Shown here piece by piece: positions 57,701 through 64,000 of a stretch of 64,000 nt of DNA (position 1 is the first letter of the stretch; the number at the start of each line of letters is the position of its first letter). The DNA lies in NCBI RefSeq assembly GCF_041381155.1, contig NC_091147.1:34056909-34120908 (forward strand). The letters are read 5' to 3'. This DNA comes from Argopecten irradians. Lineage: Eukaryota; Mollusca; Bivalvia; Pectinida; Pectinidae. The notes beneath the pieces are model-generated. The model did no database searches, was not told the origin of the DNA, and was given only the letters and a program-made list of their open reading frames with translations. Position numbers and translations under genes: made by a program.

Positions 57701-60700
57701 CACAAAACATGATTCTGCAAGAATGCTTTCTTCTACACATACTTAAGGTATAAAAACAAGGCTTTTACAACACATAGATTATGTGTTTTATCTACTGTAA
57801 ATAAAACATCAAAAATGTTTGTCCGTCCATAAAAATTATTTTCAAAACTGAGTTTATCAAACGATAAGGTTTTCAATAGATTACCGAAGAAAAAATAACA
57901 CGTCAAAAGTTTCGCTTAGCTATAGTACATATAACTTTAAGTGTACTGTTCCAATGTACGAAGTACAACATTAAAACATATTCTGACATAGTATGAAGAT
58001 ATTGTGATGTTCTAATTGTGTATTGAAGGTTTGATCCCGACCCGACATTGAGACAGTCGTTTTGGAGTCTTGTCTTTGGAAGCTCTCTGAGGGGTCTGGC
58101 TACAGTTTTCATGCAGACGGCGTTTCTAAGAATCAAGGCAACACCTACGTTGAAATCAACAAGCAAGTATGTCAGAAAATATACATAAATATACACCGTG
58201 ACGGTAGATAAAAATAAATACCGTTTAGAGGATTATTTTTTGCTGGCCAAATCTTTGAGCTGATTGAAATTATGGATATGATTTTCAATATAAACAAACA
58301 CTCTGTTTTATACCAAGAATTAATAAATATCATAATAATAACGATGATAGAATTTGACAATTGTGATAATTGTGATGATGATGATGATGATGATAATGAC
58401 GATGATGATACTGATGATTATAATGATGATAACGATGATGATGATGATGATGATAATGATGATGTAAATGATGATGATGTTGAAGATGACGATGGTGATA
58501 ATGATGATGATGAGATGACGACGAAGACAATGATGATATTGATGACGATGACGATGTAGATGATGATGACGATAATGACAACGATGACGATGTTTAAGAT
58601 GATGATTGATGATGATGATGATGGTGATGATAATGATGATGACGATGATGATATTGATGATGACAATGATGACGATGACGAAAATGATGATATTGATGGC
58701 GATGACGATGATGATAACGAAAACGATGACGATGTTTGTGATGATGATTGATGGTGATGCTAATGGCAGTGTTGATGATAATTATGATGACGACGACGAC
58801 GACAATGATGGTATTAATGACGATGACGATGTAGATGATTGATGATTATGATGGTGATGATAATGGCAGTGTTGATGATAATTATGATGACGACGACGAC
58901 GACGACAATGATGGTATTAATGACGATGTAGATGATTGATGATTATGATGGTGATGATAATGGCAGTGTTGATGATAATTATGATGATGACGACGACGAC
59001 GACCATGCCGATGGTGATGATGATAATGATAATGATGATGATGATAATGATGATGATGACGATGTTTTTGATGATGATTGATGATGATGATGGTGATGAT
59101 GCATGTGTTGTGTGCTGATCTGAGAATGCATTTTTATTTTTTGATGCTTAAAATTGCATTTTGAAAATTTAGAATTTTCATATGCATTGAAAATTATTTT
59201 GAAAAGTAAACAAATATTTACCATTTTAGTATGTACCTTATCACCGCCTTCTCCTTCCTGTTTGTGTCGTGGCTCGCTGTGCTAGAGGGCGCTGTCATGT
59301 TCGGGTATTACTACAATCAGGGATGTGATCCGCTAGAGTCGAAGCGATTAAATAACCAAAATCAGGTGGGTTTGTAATTTGAACATAGAATATTATGTTT
59401 TATAAATCTAGTTAAAAGTAACAATTATTCTTGACCAGTTATTTACCTATGTCTTTGACTATTTATCCTACCTGGGCCCATTCACGAGTAAATTCCATAA
59501 TCTAAAATGTCCTATTGAATATCATTACAAAATTGAAAGTATCTTACTTAATTTCTGTCATGTAATCCTATGGAAAATTTCGAATTAAGGTATCTCTTAA
59601 TATAAAGTTGATTCGTGTTGATGAAATTAGGTCAACTTAAAATGAACTAACTTGAATAGTTTTTTTTTTAAAGTTATGGAGACAGAAATCAAAATGTGCT
59701 CTAAAGAAACCGCGAAGCGTTTTACGATGGAAGTACACTGAAGTGTGTGTTATAGCTCAATGACATAAAAATCTTAAAGTTAAGCCTTGTTACTTAATTT
59801 AATCCCGCGAAACATATTTTGCAGGGACTCTTTTTTTCCTATAAAATCATTGCGACGTTTTCAACCAGTCAGCGACAACGTTACAAACGATGACGTCATT
59901 TTATGCTATGAGATGAGAATTTATATATAAGCCAATGAAAATGCTTGTTACAAACAAAACTGAATTATTTTTGCGTATATTTGGCGTCTTCACCTATTTC
60001 AGCATATTAGAGAATACATAAGTTCATATAAAGCGCATATAAACATATTTATACTTTTAAAACACGTTTTATAAAATTATTGGCGAATCAATTGAATCAA
60101 TCGCGTTTGTGCTCTCTCGTAAAATTACGCAAAAAATATATTTCGCGAAAATAAAATGGTTAACATTACAGTATCATAATGTGCCTCGTGAGTTTAAAAT
60201 GTCATGTTTATATCTTTCGCAGTTAATACCGGCGATGGTTGTGGACATATTCAACGAAATCCCTTGCATGCCGGGACTATTTTTAGCATCTTTGTTCAGC
60301 GCTTCCCTAAGGTAATGATCCCTCCACTACATAATCTTTGATCAATGAAATTAGAAATTTATCGTGAAAATAGCTATGTTAGTCACCAAGAAGGGCAACA
60401 ATATTTTATTCAAAGAAGCTCCTTAGTCTTTTCCATATAGACAAGTACCACGGTTTTGTTTCACGATTCAGGCGACATCGAGATAGTTGTGTTTTATTGG
60501 TCATGAAGCAAAGTCTGATTCACCTTACAAATATTAACAAAATTACCGTTGAATTTTGAACTGATTCTTGGTTTGTTTTGTATTTCTAGTACGATGTCGT
60601 CACTATTGAGTAGTTTGTCGGCGGTATTTTGGGAGGATATTGTGAAACGTCACTCGAAGCCGATGTCAGAGAGGAAGGGAATAATCATAACTCAGAGTTC

Positions 60701-63668
60701 GAGTACGTACAAATCCCCCCGTACATATCATGCTAAAATTACAAAATAAATGTTATACCAGATTTCAAATAAACAAACTCGCTGAATAAGGCAAGAGTAT
60801 TTTATTTTATCACATAACCCGCCTAATATCCAAAGATTTCGCCCGGGTAATATTTTTGCGTATGTCACTAGTGTAATATGACCTGGAGCGATTTTCATTT
60901 GCTGGAAATACATTGTGACGTCAGACAGAAACAATAAAATGACGACAGGAAAAATGAAGTGACGTCAGGATTTCGACGGCAAGACAAAATGGCGGCCTCT
61001 GCTAGATTTTCGGAATACATTTTGACGTGAAATTATTTGTTATGTAGGTACATTGTATTTGTAGTTATGTGATAAAACTCGCCTCGAAGTTTTAGTTTTT
61101 GCTCGTCATGGCTCGCAAAAATAAAAACTTCTTTGACTCGTTTCATAAAATCTCATATAAAATGAACACTCATATAAGATCCTACATATATGTATTATTA
61201 TTGATGTGAAATAATTAAAGAATTCTGATATGATACTGTAATTTAAGTTCTTTAATGTGCGATTAAACTTGTGGTTATATTCCGAGAATTGTTGTGAGTG
61301 CAGGTACAGTACGCTCCCGACAGTCTAAATCACGAAATTAAATTGACGTGGAAATGTCTTCAGACAGGTCGGGTGTTATAATGAAGAGGTTTGCATCATT
61401 TTGATTCTGAATTTTTTCCCGGTTTGATTTTTCAGTGTTTGTGTTCGGAGCTATAGGCTGTCTGGTAGCGTTTGTTGTGGCTGGCATAGAAGGACCGGCA
61501 ACACAAGTAAGTGACTGAACCTTTTCAACAAAACATCAATAACATATACATAATCGTTTGATTGGTACTGAGGAAACAGTCAAATCTTTAACCAGATAAA
61601 GCAGTGAATCCCTAGGAAACTAATGACATACTCACTAGTTTATAAACACCCTTATATAAATAGGTCATTGCGTAGAGACGAAACGAAGGGCACAGACTCT
61701 TATAGAAAGGAATGAGAAAACGGCTATAACCTTATTCGCAAAATCTCGGTAGATTCCGGTACACGAAGGGTACCGGAGTCGGCCGAGATTTGCCAAATGC
61801 TAAAACTTCATTTGTCTAATTGCAACACTCTTCGTTATGCCATCATCCTGATAATACCATATGGAGAGATCGTTATCGCTTTATGATTGACATTTCAGAT
61901 TTTCAACATTACGTCCTCAAGCCTGACTGGAGCAATGACGGGCGTGTTTGTTCTTGGATTTATCGTCCCGTGGGCAAACTCACTTGTACGGTATATTTCC
62001 TTGGTGAATTCGAGAACAACTATGCTGGCAACTTTTTAGCTACATGTACAAACTCAATCGTGACATCTTGGAATAATTTATGTTAATCTTCGGAAATATA
62101 TCTCCGAAGATTACCGGAAATTTCTCCGATGTGATCCGATTACTACAAACTGTGAATGGGACAATTTCAGTTTCCATTTACTTTGATATTTCTAAATGAT
62201 AATTGCATGTAAGAAAACGTTATTTTTTTTAATAAAATCATAATGAAACGGTGAGACACATGCATGTATGTCTTTACCAACATTAGTTATCTTGTAAAAG
62301 ATGTTTCCAATACCGCAGATCAGTTTGCTTTGAGGTATCTGAGAAGGGAATTAATGCAAGCTTTGGGCTTGTTTTCCAATCCCAAGTATCCAATGTGTTG
62401 TATGTGCATGATCGGAAAAAAACTTTTTAAACTAAATGGCCAGCAGTGACAAAGAAAAATATCTCCTTGGCTGAATCAATCTGGTAAAAAGAGGTTATTC
62501 TAAAAGTTTATTTGTTGTTGCTTCATATACTTAGTACACCGTATATTGTTTGTATGAATAAAATATTGTTTGAATTACCAGTAAGTGGCCAGGGAATGAA
62601 TATCTCCGAGACTAAATCTGGTAAATAGGGGTCATTTCAAAAGTCTTTTTTTTTTACTCCAGGGAGCCATAGTAGGCGTATTTACCAGCGTGGTGTTCGT
62701 TGGGTGGATTTCAGTAGGAAAATTGGTATCTCCTGGTGTACGCGCCAATCCTAAGCTAGAGATGGCGCCAACATACAATTGTTTATCACCTAACGCCTCG
62801 TTGTCGCTAAACAGTACATTTGATGATGGTGTCCATAGTAACATATACCACGTGAACGCTACAACGCCATCTGTCGACATTGTTATATCACCGTAAGTAT
62901 AAAGGAAAGTTTCTTGCTAACCATGAAAGTTTCGTATTTGGAACAAAGAAATTCTGCCGAATAGGTACGTCAAACTTCTTAGATTAACTATGCAATTAAA
63001 TTACGGAAATGTATGCAGGCGAATAAATAGAAATCAAAATTGAAGATAAGATTTATTTAGTAATGGATCTTACAAATATATAAAGTCCTATTTCCCCATG
63101 CTCGATACTTCTCCACCCCTGGAGTACCTTATAGTAAATCTTATCAAGGGAATTGTATAACGGTACAATGTGGTTGACTGTGTGGCGTCGCTCTCTCTCT
63201 GTGTGTAATCTTGGCGTCGCTCTCTCTCTGTGTGTAATCTTCAAAAGGAGTCTCTGCAGGCCTGCGATTGGTCAGGTTTTTTTTGTTTTCCTGGTGTGCT
63301 TTCAGTTTGACTATGAGATAGTCCATGGGTGGATATATATATCTTCAGTAATTGTAACCCCTAGAGTATCGAGGATGTTATTTCCCATTATCATGTTACT
63401 TTCACATTTAAACCATCGATCATGTCTGTAGTAGAACTCGTCATGATACAGTAATTTTACCAGCCTAAGACTTGAAGAAAAAATATTAATGTTGTCTGTC
63501 GTTTGAATAAAAACAACTATACAAATTACACAACAAAGATCAAACTTTATATATTTTGTTTTCACAGAAGCGGTCTAGATGCATTATATTCCCTATCATA
63601 CATGTGGCTAGGCGCTATGGGTATACTCATCGTTATCATCATCGGCGCACTCGTCAGTCGACTCCGAG
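54427..63668 (+). CDS. SLC5-family sodium-coupled transporter, 14 exons (3' incomplete)
   Basis: Coding exons: 54427-54759, 55161-55229, 55724-55775, 56356-56423, 56733-56813, 57391-57464, 58029-58166, 59230-59365, 60223-60311, 60590-60702, 61436-61506, 61899-61985, 62663-62892, 63568-63668. All introns are GT-AG and the joined frame is open for 547 codons. The ATG at 54427 is the first after an in-frame TGA at 54397-54399. The protein matches the sodium:solute symporter family end to end: WEDYVVLVLTVIGSLGIGLY (TM1), LGIPAEVYIYG, then YTLIGGFKAVIWSDVIQ (family signature, split between exons 4 and 5). Later come PGLFLASLFSASLRSTMSS and AVFWEDIVK (Ser-rich sodium-site helix), and a last TM in exon 14. 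The pattern is closest to SLC5A8/A12-type monocarboxylate transporters (about 610 residues), but substrate is inferred only. Exon 13 encodes an outer loop with three N-glycosylation sequons (NAS, NST, NAT). The expected GVNQxQVQRY segment is replaced in exon 7. The cytoplasmic tail is outside the window. Confidence 0.85.
55161..55229 (+). CDS. SLC5 exon 2
   Basis: Bounded by TTATTTTCAG and GG|GTGAGT. The 23 codons start YLELRF, completing the conserved YEYLELRF motif with exon 1. Phase 0 at both ends. Confidence 0.85.
55724..55775 (+). CDS. SLC5 exon 3
   Basis: Bounded by TTGTTCTCCAG and GCAG|GTACGT. Encodes VNYYGTVLFLPAVTLEA plus one base, a transmembrane helix. Confidence 0.8.
56356..56423 (+). 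CDS. SLC5 exon 4
   Basis: Bounded by TGTATTTGCAG and ATT|GTAAGT. Encodes VANIPTWTSIVGLQVVVLI then YTLI, the first half of the family signature. Confidence 0.85.
56733..56813 (+). CDS. SLC5 exon 5
   Basis: Bounded by GTGACTTTCAG and AAG|GTAGTA. Encodes GGFKAVIWSDVIQAIIM and the rest of the next helix. GGFKAVIWSD is the most diagnostic SLC5 block in the gene. Confidence 0.9.
57391..57464 (+). CDS. SLC5 exon 6
   Basis: Bounded by TTTATTCTAG and TTGA|GTAAGA. Encodes GTMAAGGVTATWNAVYETG and RVNLF, the extracellular loop before the FDPDP block. Ends in phase 2. Confidence 0.8.
58029..58166 (+). CDS. SLC5 exon 7, divergent segment
   Basis: Bounded by TGTATTGAAG and GCAA|GTATGT. Encodes FDPDPTLRQSFWSLVFGSS then LRGLATVFMQTAFLRIKATP. 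At the place where monocarboxylate-type SLC5 proteins have YGVNQxQVQRY, this one reads TVFMQTAFLRI, keeping only the Gln and Arg. Confidence 0.8.
58362..59103. repeat. GAT/GAC trinucleotide microsatellite, 0.74 kb
   Basis: Imperfect (GAT)n with frequent GAC, AAT and GGT variants. There are two near-identical internal blocks (about 58745-58850 and 58855-58985, containing GGTGATGATAATGGCAGTGT) that mark a local duplication. It lies in SLC5 intron 7. The open frames rich in Asp, Met or Ser/His on both strands are pure repeat translations. Confidence 0.95.
59230..59365 (+). CDS. SLC5 exon 8
   Basis: Bounded by TACCATTTTAG and CAG|GTGGGT. Encodes MYLITAFSFLFVSWLAVLEG, then AVMFGYYYNQGCDPLESKRL, a helix and loop typical of the family (GCDP). 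Confidence 0.85.
59615..59962 (-). mobile_element. Hairpin-ended element, family H, copy 3
   Basis: Inverted relative to the other two copies. CTTGAATAGTTTTTTTTTTA, AAACCGCGAAGCGTTTTACG and GTACACTGAAGTGTGTGTTA (decayed hairpin) come first, then CAGGGACTCTTTTTTTCC and GCCAATGAAAATGCTTGTTA. Located in SLC5 intron 8. Confidence 0.7.
60223..60311 (+). CDS. SLC5 exon 9
   Basis: Bounded by ATCTTTCGCAG and CTAAG|GTAATG. Encodes LIPAMVVDIFNEIPCMPGLF, then LASLFSASLR. Matches the PGLPGLF block and following helix of SLC5 proteins. Confidence 0.9.
60590..60702 (+). CDS. SLC5 exon 10
   Basis: Bounded by GTATTTCTAG and TCGA|GTACGT. Encodes TMSSLLSSLSAVFWEDIVKR, then HSKPMSERKG. The Ser cluster corresponds to the sodium-binding helix; WEDIVK to the conserved VEDLIKP block. 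Confidence 0.9.
60795..61165. repeat. Dispersed repeat in SLC5 intron 10
   Basis: TTATCACATAACCCGCCTAA at the left and TTATGTGATAAAACTCGCCT near 61064 are inverted. CACTAGTGTAATATGACCTG matches the fragment at 1815-1920. A likely TIR element with extra sequence at the right. Confidence 0.5.
61436..61506 (+). CDS. SLC5 exon 11
   Basis: Bounded by TTGATTTTTCAG and ACAA|GTAAGT. Encodes MFVFGAIGCLVAFVVAGIEG then PATQ, a transmembrane helix. Confidence 0.8.
61741..61791. repeat. Hairpin in SLC5 intron 11
   Basis: AAATCTCGGTAGATTCCGGT pairs with ACCGGAGTCGGCCGAGATTT around a short ACACGAAGGGT loop. Confidence 0.6.
61899..61985 (+). CDS. SLC5 exon 12
   Basis: Bounded by GACATTTCAG and CTT|GTACGG. 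Encodes IFNITSSSLTGAMTGVFVLG, then FIVPWANSL. Matches the SLC5 block with GxxxGLFxLG and PxANS. Confidence 0.9.
62663..62892 (+). CDS. SLC5 exon 13, glycosylated loop
   Basis: Bounded by TTTTTACTCCAG and CACC|GTAAGT. Encodes a helix (GAIVGVFTSVVFVGWISVG) and a long loop with N-x-S/T sequons NAS, NST and NAT. The loop carries the single Cys (YNC) seen at this place in the family. Ends in phase 2. Confidence 0.85.
63101..63375. mobile_element. Family E TIR element, copy 3
   Basis: Left CTCGATACTTCTCCACCCCT and right CCCCTAGAGTATCGAG. The interior has TTGACTGTGTGGCGTCGCTC, with a 33-bp tandem duplication of GGCGTCGCTCTCTCTCTGTG. Located in SLC5 intron 13. Confidence 0.75.
63568..63668 (+). CDS. 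SLC5 exon 14 (last in window)
   Basis: Bounded by TGTTTTCACAG and CGAG|GTAGCT. Encodes SGLDALYSLSYMWLGAMGIL, then IVIIIGALVSRLRG, the last transmembrane helix and the start of the cytoplasmic tail. The next exon must lie past 64000; splicing to the CTTCAG at about 63739 would stop after five codons. Confidence 0.85.
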
Positions 63669-63778
63669 GTAGCTTTTATTTCCTAATCTGATTTCTGCAT
63701 TGATAATACTGTATATATATTTCACATTTATTCTTCAGATTTCGGTGATTGTTGATAAAAATTTTGCTACGAGATTCC

Positions 63779-63880
63779 GTCTTTGCAAATTAAAGAGTCA
63801 TCTGCCCTTGTGGTAGGTATTGATTGATTCGACATAAAATTGCGTAAAATCATATTTTCTATGCGAGTTTCACTCACAAA
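63779..63880. mobile_element. CRE-bearing MITE, truncated copy 4
   Basis: GTCTTTGCAAATTAAAGAGT, TCATCTGCCCTTGTGGTAGG and TATTGATTGATTCGACATAA match the left arm and TTTCACTCACAAATA the centre-right. The right terminus is missing. Confidence 0.55.
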
Positions 63881-64000
63881 TAGGACAGAATTGTCTGGCG
63901 TATAGTTTTCCTTCTTTCCGCTAGGCTTCACTTTGAAAATATTATAATATATAAGAGCGCATGGAAAGAAACATGCTTGTAATCTATCATGGACGACTTT

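Noticed and set aside
58272..59224. Asp-rich, Met-rich and His/Ser-rich open frames on both strands
   Set aside because: Direct translations of the GAT/GAC microsatellite in an SLC5 intron.

Overview
This is eukaryotic DNA: AT-rich, dominated by dispersed and tandem repeats, with one multi-exon gene that has clean GT-AG introns. The pre-tandem core element at 0.7-1.8 kb, the many short foldback or TIR elements, the divergent Mab-21/cGAS-like protein and the SLC5 transporter together suggest a marine bivalve mollusc. No species can be named from the sequence alone, and the bivalve call rests on recalled repeat styles rather than a search.

Layout. 0-31 kb is mostly gene-poor. It holds a Helitron-like element with a 145-bp tandem core (0.7-1.8 kb), minisatellites (2.9 kb, 19.4 kb, 25.6-26.4 kb, 30.1-30.8 kb) and a crowd of non-autonomous terminal-inverted-repeat elements. 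Several of these are flanked by TTAA in piggyBac style. A pair of diverged direct repeats lies at 8.3-9.0 and 11.9-12.5 kb. At 28.2-28.85 kb there is a candidate tiny gene: TATA box, short leader exon, donor, acceptor, and a Cys-rich 36-42 residue open frame.

31.1-33.3 kb (minus strand) is the clearest single-exon gene. It encodes a 669-residue Mab-21/cGAS-like nucleotidyltransferase-fold protein. A ~60-codon copy of its own interior sits between its stop codon and a poly(A) signal. 33.9-37.1 kb is two large minisatellites with a decayed LINE reverse transcriptase (plus strand) between them. 37.9-44.4 kb (minus strand) is a decayed L1/Tx1-type LINE with an intact ORF1 and an ORF2 broken by several frameshifts, with a TTAA-flanked MITE between the two ORFs.

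44.4-54 kb is intergenic or upstream sequence with more MITEs and a rotted Helitron PIF1-like helicase C-terminus at 51.5-52.0 kb. It also holds possible 5' leader exons of the downstream gene. 54.4-63.7 kb (plus strand) is an SLC5-family sodium:solute symporter, closest in pattern to the sodium-coupled monocarboxylate transporters. I could assemble 14 coding exons (547 complete codons); the C-terminal tail lies beyond the window. Its introns carry a 0.74-kb GAT/GAC microsatellite and several dispersed elements.

The three protein-coding stories (Mab-21-like, LINE, SLC5) look functionally unrelated. I found no operon-like or immune-island organisation. The most unusual observations are the variety of TTAA-flanked MITE families, a MITE family carrying CRE-like TGACGTCA sites, a minisatellite that seems to have grown out of a hairpin element, the self-copy in the Mab-21 3' region, and the loss of a family signature in the SLC5 protein.
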